Of a DNA stretch of 64,000 nt, positions 43,664-52,152 are shown in pieces; positions within the stretch are counted from its first letter, which is position 1; every line of letters starts with the position of its first letter. The stretch covers positions 62,001 through 126,000 of the forward strand of contig NZ_LOHS01000072.1 of NCBI RefSeq assembly GCF_001642995.1. Reading direction: 5' to 3'. Source of the DNA: Streptomyces jeddahensis. GTDB taxonomy: Bacteria > Actinomycetota > Actinomycetes > Streptomycetales > Streptomycetaceae. The position numbers and the translations under genes are program-made. The notes under the pieces were generated by a model that was not told where the DNA came from, did no database searches, and worked only from the letters and a program-made list of their open reading frames with translations.

Positions 43664-44332
43664 ATGCTTTTCGGCCGTACGCCCGTACTCCCCACCCCAG
43701 AGCAGGCGCTGCGCGGCCGCCCGGAGCCGGCGTTCACGGTTCCCGAGCGCCACACGGTCCTCGGCAACCCGCTGCTCGGCCCGTACCCCGAGGGCCTGGC
43801 GGTCGCCGACTTCGGCCTGGGCTGCTTCTGGGGAGCCGAGCGCAAGTTCTGGCAGACCGACGGCGTCTGGACGACCCTGGTCGGCTACCAGGGCGGCTAC
43901 ACCGAGAACCCCACGTACGAGGAGGTCTGCTCGGGCCTGACGGGCCACACGGAGGCGGTCCGCGTCGTCTTCGACCCCGAGAAGGTCTCGTACGAGCAGC
44001 TGCTCAAGGTCTTCTGGGAGTCCCACAACCCCACACAGGGCTTCCGCCAGGGCAACGACGTCGGCACCCAGTACCGCTCCGCGATCTACACCCACACCCC
44101 GGCCCAGGCCGCGGCCGCGGAAGCCTCCCGCGACGCGTACCAGAAGGTCCTGACGGCCTCAGGCCACGGCACGATCACCACGGAGCTCCTGCCGTCGGAG
44201 GGCCGTCCGTTCTACGCGGCAGAGGCTTACCACCAGCAGTACCTCTCGGACACCAAAAACCCGAACGGGTACTGCGGGCTGGGCGGGACCGGTGTCTCTT
44301 GCCCGATCGGCGTGGCCAAGGCAGATGGCTGA
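43664..44332 (+). CDS. msrA: Peptide methionine sulfoxide reductase MsrA
   Basis: MsrA reduces methionine-S-sulfoxide in proteins. The 222-aa protein has catalytic Cys54 in [13 protein letters not shown], the substrate pocket [22 protein letters not shown] segment and C-terminal resolving cysteines Cys204 and Cys213 ([15 protein letters not shown]). The last ~30 codons use atypical codons (AAAAAC, TCTTGC), and two more copies of this 3' end lie downstream at 44679 and 45611. The present 3' end may therefore be a replacement acquired by insertion. The next small gene starts inside the final codons. Confidence 0.95.
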   Translation: MLFGRTPVLPTPEQALRGRPEPAFTVPERHTVLGNPLLGPYPEGLAVADFGLGCFWGAERKFWQTDGVWTTLVGYQGGYTENPTYEEVCSGLTGHTEAVRVVFDPEKVSYEQLLKVFWESHNPTQGFRQGNDVGTQYRSAIYTHTPAQAAAAEASRDAYQKVLTASGHGTITTELLPSEGRPFYAAEAYHQQYLSDTKNPNGYCGLGGTGVSCPIGVAKADG

Positions 44333-44663
44333 ACCACTGTCGTTGGAAGCCACGGCGACACTGCGGGCGCTGCTGGCTGGCTCGGATCCGGTGAGCAGCG
44401 CCCTGCTGGCCCAGATTCCACACACGCGGGTGGTGGGCAGGTGTGGCTGCGGCTGCGTGACGGTGGATCTGGAAGTGGACCGTACGGCAGCAGATCCTGC
44501 GCCACAGCATGACAATCCGACCGTGGACGCCTGGTACGACGCCCCACACTCGGCCGGCGTCATGATCTGCACCGAGGACGGCTACCTCTCGCTTCTGGAG
44601 ATCTACTCAGTCTCCGACGAGCCGATCACCGCCTGGCCAGACCCCCGCTTCATTGAACGATGA
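44325..44663 (+). CDS. Hypothetical protein in the msrA 3' array
   Basis: The 112-aa protein starts at an ATG inside the end of msrA in another frame, so translation is coupled. It is acidic, soluble and has a [13 protein letters not shown] motif and the C-terminal segment [20 protein letters not shown], reminiscent of small immunity-type or ligand-binding beta proteins. No family is recognised. It is bounded on both sides by msrA 3'-end sequence, so it appears to be carried on a small inserted module. Confidence 0.65.
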   Translation: MAEPLSLEATATLRALLAGSDPVSSALLAQIPHTRVVGRCGCGCVTVDLEVDRTAADPAPQHDNPTVDAWYDAPHSAGVMICTEDGYLSLLEIYSVSDEPITAWPDPRFIER

Positions 44664-44982
44664 GCAAGAGAGGGGACGCACCAGCAGTACCTCGACAAGA
44701 ACCCGGCGGGGTACTGCGGGATCGGTGGGACGGGTGTGTCCTGCCCCATCGGCGTGGCGAAGGCCGAAGGCTGACGTCACCGGGTGGCTTCGGAGCAGAC
44801 GCGCGCAGAGTGCGTTTGCGAGCGGTTGCCGCTCGCCCGCAGAGCCGGCTGCCGAGGCTCGTCCTCAGGCTGGTCCAGGCGGGTAGCTGTATCGCTTCTC
44901 CCTCACTCGTTCGGGCGGTGGGAGGGCACCCGTGCCCGATACGCTGACGCGTGGGATCAGAATCGCGCCCATGGGAGCAGCC
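44664..44982. other. Gap before the toxin-antitoxin-like pair
   Basis: It contains msrA copy 2 followed by about 200 bp that presumably include the promoter of the pair at 44983. No further gene was seen. Confidence 0.5.
44679..44774 (+). pseudogene. Duplicate msrA 3' end, copy 2
   Basis: The translation is [20 protein letters not shown] then [15 protein letters not shown], which aligns with the last 34 residues of MsrA. Codon use is more Streptomyces-like than in the current msrA end, so this may be an older or the original end. It has no start and cannot be expressed alone. Confidence 0.85.
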
Positions 44983-45336
44983 ATGACCACCTCCGCCTCT
45001 GGGCAACCGCTCATCCCCCAGCCCCCCGCCACGGTTGCCGCACTGCGGCAGGCCATCAGCCAGATCGCGCCTGCCGCGCTGCCGGCCTTCACCCGGGAGC
45101 TGGACCAGGCGGCCGACCAGTCCCGGCAGGGCTCCGATCTGGCACCGCTCCAGCGGTTCATCGCCCAGTGGGCCGTCTACGTCCACATCCAGCGGCAGCC
45201 CGACCTGGCAGCAGACCTCCGCCGCTGGGAAGACACCGCCGAATCGGGCGACGCCACCCGGGCACGACAGGCCGCCTCTGAGATCGGACGGATCCTGGAC
45301 GAAGCCCACGCGGCCATTGGCCTCCCGGCCCGGTGA
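44983..45336 (+). CDS. DUF6247-like small protein (possible antitoxin)
   Basis: The 117-aa helical protein has LPAFTRELDQAADQSRQG and a central FIAQWAVYVHIQRQPDLAADL. I associate this pattern with the Streptomyces DUF6247 family (an -RW-V-I-R-P- core), from memory. GGGAG lies 6 bp before the ATG at 44983. It overlaps the next gene by GTGA, an arrangement typical of antitoxin-toxin pairs. No DNA-binding domain is obvious. Confidence 0.6.
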   Translation: MTTSASGQPLIPQPPATVAALRQAISQIAPAALPAFTRELDQAADQSRQGSDLAPLQRFIAQWAVYVHIQRQPDLAADLRRWEDTAESGDATRARQAASEIGRILDEAHAAIGLPAR

Positions 45337-45605
45337 GCACGGACTGGCACTGGGAGTACGACCCCGACCACGACCACGTGGCGGGCGGCATACCCGCTCA
45401 CGTGGTGGCGGAAGTGGAACGTCTGGCCGGCCAGCTCGTCGACCTTGCCAGTACGGGCATCGACGTCAGCGACCTCGGCAACGGCCCCCGACCGGGCGGT
45501 CTGCGCCGCATGGACGCCGCCGGCGGCTGGTTCTACTTCCTGGTGGCACCGCGTGATCCGCTGATCATCATTGTCCGTATCGTGCCGCCGTTCGACGCGC
45601 TGTAG
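45333..45605 (+). CDS. Small RelE/ParE-like protein (possible toxin)
   Basis: The 90-aa protein starts at GTG overlapping the previous stop. Its profile is an N-terminal amphipathic helix (GIPAHVVAEVERLAGQLVDL) followed by a beta-rich C-terminus (GLRRMDAAGGWFYFLVAPRD, LIIIVRIV). This resembles the RelE/ParE-type fold: helix hairpin, then beta sheet ending in an I-V-R strand. Catalytic residues typical of RelE are not identifiable, so a toxin role is inferred from size, fold pattern and coupling. Confidence 0.55.
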   Translation: MSTDWHWEYDPDHDHVAGGIPAHVVAEVERLAGQLVDLASTGIDVSDLGNGPRPGGLRRMDAAGGWFYFLVAPRDPLIIIVRIVPPFDAL

Positions 45606-45610
45606 CCCAG

Positions 45611-45665
45611 GCTTGCCGGGACAGGCGTCTTCTGCCCGGTCGGTGTAGCGAAGGCCGAGGGCTGA
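45611..45665 (+). pseudogene. Duplicate msrA 3' end, copy 3
   Basis: The frame reads LAGTGVFCPVGVAKAEG-stop, matching the last 18 codons of MsrA ([17 protein letters not shown]). It begins 6 bp after the stop of the possible toxin gene, closing the second inserted module. Confidence 0.8.
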
Positions 45666-45675
45666 CCCCCTGCAG

Positions 45676-47466
45676 TCAGTCGTTGTACGCCGCCTCCTGG
45701 ATCCCGTACAGGTCCGCGTACCGGCCCCCGTCGACCGCGCTCAGCTCGGCGTGGGTGCCGGACTCGACAAGCCGGCCCCCGTCGAGGACCAGGATCAGGT
45801 CTGCGCCCGTCACCGTGGAGAAGCGGTGGGAGACGATCACGGTGATGGCTCCCGTGTGGTCGGCGAGGCGGCGTGCGCGGGACATCTGGCGCTCGAAGAT
45901 GGCGTGTTCGCTGGGGGCGTCGAGGGATGCGGTGGGCTCGTCGAGTACGAAGAGCAGCGGGTCGTCGCGCATCACCGAACGGGCGAGGGCGACGCGCTGC
46001 CACTGGCCCTCGGAGAGGTCGACGCCGCCGAGTTCGCGGCCGAGTTGGGTGTCGAGGCCCTGGGGCAGCCGTTCCACGAGAGTCGAGGCGTCGGCGTCCC
46101 GTATCGCGCGCGTGATGCGTTCGCGGTCCGTCAGGTGCGGCAGGTCGCCGAGGCCGACGCCCTCGGCGAAGGTGGTCTCCAGGCGTCCGAAGTCCTGGAA
46201 CGCGGCGCTGATGCGGGAGCGCCAGTGCGCGGTGTCCAGGTCGGCGAGGTCCACGCCGTCGAGGGTGATGCGGCCCGTGTCCGGTCGGTAGAACTTGGCG
46301 AGCAGCTTCACCAGGGTGGTCTTTCCCGATCCGTACTCGCCGACGACGGCCACCACTGTTCCCGCCGGGATGTGGATGCTCACGTCGTCGAGGGCGAGGC
46401 GGTCTGTGCCGGGGTAGCGGTAGGAGACGTGGTCGAAGGCGATGCCCTTGTCCAGCCGGGCGGGGGCGAGGGCGGCGCCCGTCGTGCGGGCCGTCTCGGC
46501 GGCGGCGTAGTCGCGTAGCCAGAAGTACGACTCGATGGCCGTCCGCGTACCGAGCGTGTTGGCTGTGGATCCGACCACCGCCTGCACGGTCTGCCGCAGG
46601 CCGGAGGCGACGGTGACGGCCATCACGACGTCGCCCGCCGTGGCGTTGCCGTGCGCTGCCCCGTACACGACGAGGGCGAGCCCTCCGGCGAACCCGCAGG
46701 CGAACACCGCCCAGCCGCCGAACTTCCACCAGGCGGCGCGTACGCGCGCCCGGTAGCGCAGGTGCGCCGCCTCGTCCCAGGCGGCGGCCTGCCTGCGGGC
46801 GATCTCCTCGCCGGCGCCCGCCACGCGGATGTCCTTGCCGCTGTCGGCGCGGGTGCCGAGCTGGAAGAGGTGGCGCTGCAGGCGGAACACCTCGGCGGTG
46901 GCCGTCTCGGTGTCCACGACCGCCTGCTTGCCGCGGTGGTCGAACCACAGCGGGAGCGCGGCGAACGGCAGCAGGAACAGCAGCCAGGGGCTCACGGTGC
47001 CCAGGACCAGGAGGGTCGCGCCCAGTTTCAGTGCCGCCTGGACGGCCAGGACCACGTCCCACAGGCTGGTGCAGAGCCGCCAGGTGTTGTTGCGTGCTCC
47101 CTCCAGCCGGTCCAGGAAGTCGGTGCGCTCCAGGTGGTCGAGCCCCTCGATTCCGGCGATCCAGCCGTAGATCCGCGGACGCAGCTCCAGGTCGGTCTCG
47201 TCCGCAAGGAGCAGGTACAGGTCCACGATCGTCGCCTGGAACACCGCGGTCGCACCGTGGGAGACAGCCACTCCGCAGGCCCCCACTACGGCCGTGCCCA
47301 GCGCTCCGTGGACGCTGCCGTCGATCACCGCCCGCAGCGACAGGGCGATCCCGGCGGCGGCCGCGATGCTCAGGGCGCAGAGACCGAAGAGCGCGGCCGT
47401 GGCGCCCGGGGCGCGCCGCCAGCAGATCCTCAGCATCTCGGCCCACAGGGCCAGGTAGCGCCTCAC
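45676..47466 (-). CDS. ABC exporter half-transporter 2 (TMD-NBD fusion)
   Basis: The 596-aa protein has a six-helix type IV exporter domain (~1-300) and a nucleotide-binding domain (~340-590). Walker A is GEYGSGKTT, the signature is LSEGQWQRVALAR (Glu for the second Gly), Walker B is LLFVLDEPTASLD and the H-loop VSHRFSTV. GTG at 47466 overlaps the preceding ABC gene (GTGA), so the two form a heterodimer. The non-canonical signature is typical of asymmetric pairs. Exporters of this size accompany lantibiotic and peptide clusters, but no precursor or synthetase was found nearby. Confidence 0.88.
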   Translation of the reverse strand: MRRYLALWAEMLRICWRRAPGATAALFGLCALSIAAAAGIALSLRAVIDGSVHGALGTAVVGACGVAVSHGATAVFQATIVDLYLLLADETDLELRPRIYGWIAGIEGLDHLERTDFLDRLEGARNNTWRLCTSLWDVVLAVQAALKLGATLLVLGTVSPWLLFLLPFAALPLWFDHRGKQAVVDTETATAEVFRLQRHLFQLGTRADSGKDIRVAGAGEEIARRQAAAWDEAAHLRYRARVRAAWWKFGGWAVFACGFAGGLALVVYGAAHGNATAGDVVMAVTVASGLRQTVQAVVGSTANTLGTRTAIESYFWLRDYAAAETARTTGAALAPARLDKGIAFDHVSYRYPGTDRLALDDVSIHIPAGTVVAVVGEYGSGKTTLVKLLAKFYRPDTGRITLDGVDLADLDTAHWRSRISAAFQDFGRLETTFAEGVGLGDLPHLTDRERITRAIRDADASTLVERLPQGLDTQLGRELGGVDLSEGQWQRVALARSVMRDDPLLFVLDEPTASLDAPSEHAIFERQMSRARRLADHTGAITVIVSHRFSTVTGADLILVLDGGRLVESGTHAELSAVDGGRYADLYGIQEAAYND

Positions 47467-49319
47467 AGCAGTTCCCCCTCCTCGATCGCGTCCTGGTAGC
47501 CCTGCTGGAAGCGTTCCGCCTGGATCGCGAACAGCTTCGCGTAACCGCCGCCCTGAGCGATCAGCTCCTCGTGGGTGCCCGACTCGGTGATGCGGCCTCC
47601 GTCGAGCAGCACGATCCGGTCGGCCTGGCGCACCGTCGACAGGCGGTGCGAGATGAGTACGACTCCTGCCTCGGCTCGCTGTTCGGCGAGCCGCTGGAAC
47701 ACCTCGAACTCGGTGCGGACGTCCAGGTGGGCGGTGGGTTCGTCGAGTACGAGGAGTTCCGCGCCGGTGCGCAGGGCGTACAGCGCCCGGGTCAGTACGA
47801 CCTGCTGCCACTGGCCGCCGGAGAGGTCCACGCCGCCGGTGCGCGAGCGTGCCAGCGGCGTGTCCCAGCCGTCGGGGAGGCGGTCGAGGACCGGCCCGAG
47901 ACCGGCGTCCCGGGCCGCCGCCTCCAGCACCGCCTTGTCCGGTGCGACGCCGGGGCGGCCGAGGGTGACGTTGTCGGCGGCCGAGAGCTCGTACTTGACG
48001 AAGTCCTGGAAGACGACGGAGATCCGCTCCCGCCATGCCTGCACCCCGAGCTCGGACATCTCCTGGTTGCCCATCTCCTGGTTGCCACGGACGAGGATGC
48101 GCCCGCTGGTCGGCTCGTAGAGGCCGGCGAGCAGTTTGATCAGGGTGGACTTGCCGGCGCCGTTGAGCCCGACGATCGCGAGCAGTTCACCGGGGCGGAT
48201 CTCCAGGTTCAGTCCGTCGAGTACGGCACGTGTCGTGCCCGGGTAGGTGAAGCCGACATCCTCGAAGCGGACCAGACTTGACGAGCCCGCGTCGGTACGG
48301 TCGAGGGCCGCCCCGGGGAGCGGACGCCGGGTGTCCTTGGTGAGGAGCTCGGCCAACTCGTCGTACGCCTTGAGGGACTCCAGCCCCGCCAGCCGGCTCA
48401 GGCCGGTGTAACCCAGGTCGATCATCATGAACAGCGAGGCTCCCGCCGTCAGCGCCGCGGTCGCCGTCGCGACCGAGCCGTGCCCGTGCACGGTGAGCGC
48501 CGCCACTGCCGTGAACGCGATCAGCAGGGGTGGTACGACCAGCAGAAGGGACCGCGACTGGCCGCGCAGATTGCGCTTCCACACGGCGAACTGGGGCGCG
48601 GTGCGGGCCACGTGCTGCCCGTCGAGCCTGCGCACCGCCCAGTCGGCGAGGCCGAAGACCCGCAGGTCCTTGCCCACGCCCGGCGAGGCCAGGGTCTCCT
48701 CCCAGCGCTCGACCCGTACCATCACATCGAGTTGGGACCGCCAGAGCCGGATGAACTCCATCCGGCCCCGGTAGCGCAGCCGGGCGTTGAGGAGCGCGGG
48801 AATCAGCAGCAACGGCACCAGCCACCAGGCGAACTGAGCGATCACCACGCAGGCGGCGGCCACTCCCACGGCGTCCGCCAGCTGGTCGAGCTGGGCCAGG
48901 GCGGCCTGCCCCGGGGTGCGCTGCGAGAACTCGTCGGGGTCGGCCTTGGCCTGCCGGATCAGCCGCTGTGCCTCGGGCTGCTCCAGCAGATCGATGGTCG
49001 GGCTGCTCGCCGCCAGGCGGGTCACCGCCGCGCGGTGCGCCCCGTCGATGCGCTGCTGCACCAGATACGCCAGGGGCTCGGTCACAGCCTCCGCGGCGTG
49101 GCCCACGAGCAGCACCACGCCGAAGCCCGTCAGGGGTAGCAGCGCGGCACCCATCTCGCCGGTGCCGCCGAGCGCCGTCACCCGGCTCACCAGCAGGGCC
49201 AGCACCATGGCGGTGGCCGCCGGAATCAGCCGTTCCGCCAGCCGGATCGCGGCGATGACGACCGCGATCCCTCGTCCGGCCGACCACAGCACACGCAGCA
49301 GACGGAGCGTGTCCCCCAC
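47463..49319 (-). CDS. ABC exporter half-transporter 1 (TMD-NBD fusion)
   Basis: The 618-aa protein has six membrane helices in the first ~320 residues and an NBD with Walker A GLNGAGKST, signature LSGGQWQQVVLTRAL, Walker B LLVLDEPTAHLD and H-loop ISHRLSTV. A 15-bp in-frame tandem duplication gives GNQEMGNQEMSE in the NBD, probably a recent slippage event. GTG at 49319 follows AAGGA. It precedes and overlaps its partner. It is the third gene downstream of the Gln-rich and subtilase-like genes on the same strand, with a hairpin in between. Confidence 0.88.
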   Translation of the reverse strand: MGDTLRLLRVLWSAGRGIAVVIAAIRLAERLIPAATAMVLALLVSRVTALGGTGEMGAALLPLTGFGVVLLVGHAAEAVTEPLAYLVQQRIDGAHRAAVTRLAASSPTIDLLEQPEAQRLIRQAKADPDEFSQRTPGQAALAQLDQLADAVGVAAACVVIAQFAWWLVPLLLIPALLNARLRYRGRMEFIRLWRSQLDVMVRVERWEETLASPGVGKDLRVFGLADWAVRRLDGQHVARTAPQFAVWKRNLRGQSRSLLLVVPPLLIAFTAVAALTVHGHGSVATATAALTAGASLFMMIDLGYTGLSRLAGLESLKAYDELAELLTKDTRRPLPGAALDRTDAGSSSLVRFEDVGFTYPGTTRAVLDGLNLEIRPGELLAIVGLNGAGKSTLIKLLAGLYEPTSGRILVRGNQEMGNQEMSELGVQAWRERISVVFQDFVKYELSAADNVTLGRPGVAPDKAVLEAAARDAGLGPVLDRLPDGWDTPLARSRTGGVDLSGGQWQQVVLTRALYALRTGAELLVLDEPTAHLDVRTEFEVFQRLAEQRAEAGVVLISHRLSTVRQADRIVLLDGGRITESGTHEELIAQGGGYAKLFAIQAERFQQGYQDAIEEGELL

Positions 49320-49508
49320 GTCCGGTCCTTTCGTACGGGCAGAAATTCCGCCGCGTTGTCCGGCCGCAGCCGCAGCCGCCGCCCAAGCCGCCACCGGCCC
49401 AGGAAAGCCAAACAATCCGATGCGCTGAACAGCAAGGGGTCGCTTGCCCCGAAAGTTTCGAATTCAGCGGGTGAGGCGCGTCGCGGGCGGCACGACGGCA
49501 CGACGGCG

Positions 49509-49551
49509 AGCGGTACCCCTCCCAGGGTTCTCCGGGGAGGGGCACCGCTCG
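49509..49551 (-). terminator. Hairpin between the pseudo-subtilase and ABC genes
   Basis: A 16-bp stem with one mismatch (GAGCGGTACCCCTCCC against GGGAGGGGCACCGCTC) and an 11-nt loop, 54 bp past the subtilase-like stop. The exporter genes may therefore have a separate or attenuated transcript. Confidence 0.65.
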
Positions 49552-49605
49552 TATGTCTTTGTTCGGTCTGTATCAGGGCTTATACCTCAACCAGTTGAGT
49601 GTGCG

Positions 49606-51402
49606 TCAGAACGGCGCCGGCCCGTAACCCGCCATGGTGGCAGGCCCGTAACCGGCCATGGACGTCGTGTACGCGGACAGGGTCGGGGCGAGCTGTACTC
49701 CGGGGGTCAGGCCGAGGGCGACCAATGCGTCGGGGATGCCGCGGCCGGTGCGGGCGCCCTCGAGGGTGCCGGGGGCGGCCAGGGGGCGGCAGCTCGACGC
49801 GATGATGTCGAAGAGGTGCTGCACCCGGACGGGTCCGCGCGGCGGCAGGTCTCCGCGGAAGTCCTCGTGGTGGGCGAGTACGAGGGCGGCGAGCCCGGCG
49901 ACGTGGGCGGAGGCGGTGCTGGTGCCGTCCAGGGCCGCGTATCCGCCGTGCGGTGAGCACGACAGGACCGCCACACCGGGGGCGGCCACGTCGACCTCCG
50001 GTCCTACGCAGCTGAATCGCGCGCCGAACAGGCCTTCGGGGGTCAGGGGCGGGCCCGCGTGGGTGGCCTGTGAGGTGTCGGGCGGGTAGGAGCCGAAGGC
50101 GCCCAGCGCGCCGACGGTGAAGACGGTGGGCAGCGAGCCGGGGAAGGCGACCGGGCCGGCCGTGTCGCCCGCGGGGGCGATGCACGCGATGCCGGCGGCG
50201 TGGGCGTCGGCGAGTTTCCGCGAGACCAATGCCGACGGGTACGGGGTCGCCACGCCGATGTGGGCGATGTCGACCTCGTTCTCGATGCAGTGGTCGAGCG
50301 CCGCGATCAGGTCGCTGAAACAGCCGCCCGGCAGCACCCGGCAGGCCTCGATCTGGGCGTCGACGGCGATGCCGATGACGCCTGTGCCGGAGTCCGCCGC
50401 CGCGATGATGCCCGCCGCATGGGTGCCGGTGCCGACCGTGTCGTGGGCCCAGCCGCGATCCGTACCGCCGACGACGTCCGCCCCGGAGCGCACCCGGTCC
50501 TTGAGATCGATGTGGTCCGTGGCGATGCCCGAGCCGATGACCGCGATCTTGATGCCGAAGGCGCGGAAGGTGGGCGGCAGCCGGTCGAGGCGCATGGCCT
50601 GCTGGCCCCAGCCGTACTGCTGCCGTTCGTCGAGCCCCGGGTACACCTTCGTCAGCGGTGTGAGGGTGACCAGGTTCTCCTCGGTGACCGACAGGTCCGG
50701 GCGGTTGATCCAGCGGTCCACGTAGCCGCCGGCGGGACGGACGTACAGGGCCTGGATGGACTGCGGGGTCTCCGTCGCGAGTGTGATGGTGGCCGTTCCG
50801 TCGTCGCCGGTGAAGCCCTGGACGGGCCACGACGATCCGATCAGGAACACGCCGGCCCCGGCCAGCGGTTCGCCGTCCGGTCCGCAGACGCGTAGGGAGA
50901 TCTCCACCGCGTGCTCCAGCGGCACGACCATCCCGGGGTCGCTGAGCGGCAGCACGCCCGCGGTCGCCGTGGGGGCCGGGCCGGTTCCGCCCAGCTGCAG
51001 GTCCGGCTCGACGTGGACGTGCACCGACCGCATCGCCGGCACCTGGTCCTCGGCCGCCTCGACCACGGCGATCTCGGGGCAGTTGGGGCGCAGCCCGACC
51101 GCCTCGAGTTTCGCCGACGGCTGGAGCCTGCGCACGACTCTGACCTCGGGCATCCGCTCCAGCCGGTCGCAGACCGCGTCCATGCTGAGCTCGGCCACCG
51201 CCGGCGGGAGCATGTACTGGGGCAGCGGCGTCACCAGGTACCGCTCACGGCGCGGTCGCACCGACACCGGCGACCTGGCGCCCTTCCTGCCGGGCTCCTC
51301 CTCCTTGCCGGCGCGCCCCGGTCCGGCCGCCCCCGCGCCCCCGGGCTCCTTGTCGCTTTCGTTCTCAGGCCTGTTCTTGACCATCACGTCCACCTTCACC
51401 AC
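49606..51402 (-). CDS. Subtilase-fold protein lacking catalytic Asp and His (pseudo-protease)
   Basis: The 598-aa protein has no signal peptide. A charged low-complexity start is followed by a ~100-aa domain, a carboxypeptidase-regulatory-like beta domain (~160-225; GEPLAGAGVFLIG, GDDGTATITL) and an S8 domain (~270-560). By alignment to the subtilase motifs, the catalytic Asp is Gly290 (AVIGSGIATDH), the His is Thr325 (GTGTHAAG instead of SHGTHVAG), the oxyanion Asn is Asp413 (PAGDTAG), and only Ser495 remains (DGTSTASAHVAG). The C-terminus repeats MAGYGPA twice. Several GTG/ATG starts lie within 20 bp. It belongs with the Gln-rich and ABC genes. Confidence 0.85.
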   Translation of the reverse strand: MVKVDVMVKNRPENESDKEPGGAGAAGPGRAGKEEEPGRKGARSPVSVRPRRERYLVTPLPQYMLPPAVAELSMDAVCDRLERMPEVRVVRRLQPSAKLEAVGLRPNCPEIAVVEAAEDQVPAMRSVHVHVEPDLQLGGTGPAPTATAGVLPLSDPGMVVPLEHAVEISLRVCGPDGEPLAGAGVFLIGSSWPVQGFTGDDGTATITLATETPQSIQALYVRPAGGYVDRWINRPDLSVTEENLVTLTPLTKVYPGLDERQQYGWGQQAMRLDRLPPTFRAFGIKIAVIGSGIATDHIDLKDRVRSGADVVGGTDRGWAHDTVGTGTHAAGIIAAADSGTGVIGIAVDAQIEACRVLPGGCFSDLIAALDHCIENEVDIAHIGVATPYPSALVSRKLADAHAAGIACIAPAGDTAGPVAFPGSLPTVFTVGALGAFGSYPPDTSQATHAGPPLTPEGLFGARFSCVGPEVDVAAPGVAVLSCSPHGGYAALDGTSTASAHVAGLAALVLAHHEDFRGDLPPRGPVRVQHLFDIIASSCRPLAAPGTLEGARTGRGIPDALVALGLTPGVQLAPTLSAYTTSMAGYGPATMAGYGPAPF

Positions 51403-51639
51403 GCCTCTGTCGTTCCCTGTGCTCCTGATCCGGCGAGCCCTGCGCTGCCCTGCGCTCCTGGTCCGGCGAGCCCTGCGCCCCTGATTCGGCGAGCCCTGCG
51501 CTCCTGGTCCGCCTCGTCAGCGGGAGGCCCGTCGTGCTCCCGCGGTGATGGGCACGCGTGCTCCCACGTGGCCCGCGCTCCCACGGTGATGCGGTGTGCC
51601 CGGACGTCTCCGGGCACACCGCACGCTGCCGCCCAGGCG

Positions 51640-52152
51640 TCAGCCGATGCCGAACGGCTGCTGCGTCATCTGGCCGAAGCCGAAGCCGGGCTGCTGGTAC
51701 TGCTGGTACGGCTGCTGCTGGTACGGCTGCTGCTGGCCGAACCCGCCGCCCCACTGCTGGCCCATGCCCTGCTGGCCCATGCCCTGCTGGCCGCCCCACT
51801 GCTGACCGATGCCCTGCTGGGACTGCTGGAGCAGCGACACGATCGCCGTCGGCAGCGCCTGCTGCACGGACTGCTCAACGGCCTGCCGGATGCCGCTGTG
51901 CAGCGACCGGTGCAACGCGACCGCCAGGTAGGGGTGCGCCTGCTGGGCGAGGCCGGGCTGCTGCTGGAGCTGCTGCTGGATCTGCTGGATCTGCTGGAAC
52001 GTCTGCTGTACTCGCTGCGCGACCTGCTGCGCAGCCTGCTGACAGGCCTGCTGGACTGCCTGCTGAACCGCCTGCGCGATCTGCTGCTGGCCACCCATCT
52101 GCTGGCCGAACTGCTGCTGTTGCAGGGGCTGAGTACCGGTCATTACGGACAT
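51640..52152 (-). CDS. Gln-rich low-complexity protein
   Basis: The 170-aa protein has about one third glutamine. It has a Gln-rich helical N-terminal half (AQAVQQAVQQACQQAAQQVA), a less biased central segment (HPYLAVALHRSLHSGIRQAV) and a Gly/Gln/Tyr/Phe C-terminal part (GQQQPYQQQPYQQYQQPGFG). The C-terminal composition resembles prion-like or phase-separating domains. No signal peptide is visible. GGAGG 5 bp before the ATG is a strong ribosome site. It is first in the minus-strand locus with the pseudo-subtilase. Function unknown. Confidence 0.82.
   Translation of the reverse strand: MSVMTGTQPLQQQQFGQQMGGQQQIAQAVQQAVQQACQQAAQQVAQRVQQTFQQIQQIQQQLQQQPGLAQQAHPYLAVALHRSLHSGIRQAVEQSVQQALPTAIVSLLQQSQQGIGQQWGGQQGMGQQGMGQQWGGGFGQQQPYQQQPYQQYQQPGFGFGQMTQQPFGIG

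Noticed and set aside
45676..49319. Lanthipeptide (SapB/Ram-like) cluster around the ABC pair
   Set aside because: Exporter type fits, but no LanKC-like synthetase and no Ser/Cys-rich precursor were found in the window.
49226..49501. 91-aa minus-strand frame upstream of the first ABC gene, considered as a peptide precursor
   Set aside because: Overlaps the ABC gene in another frame, no leader-core pattern or good start signal.
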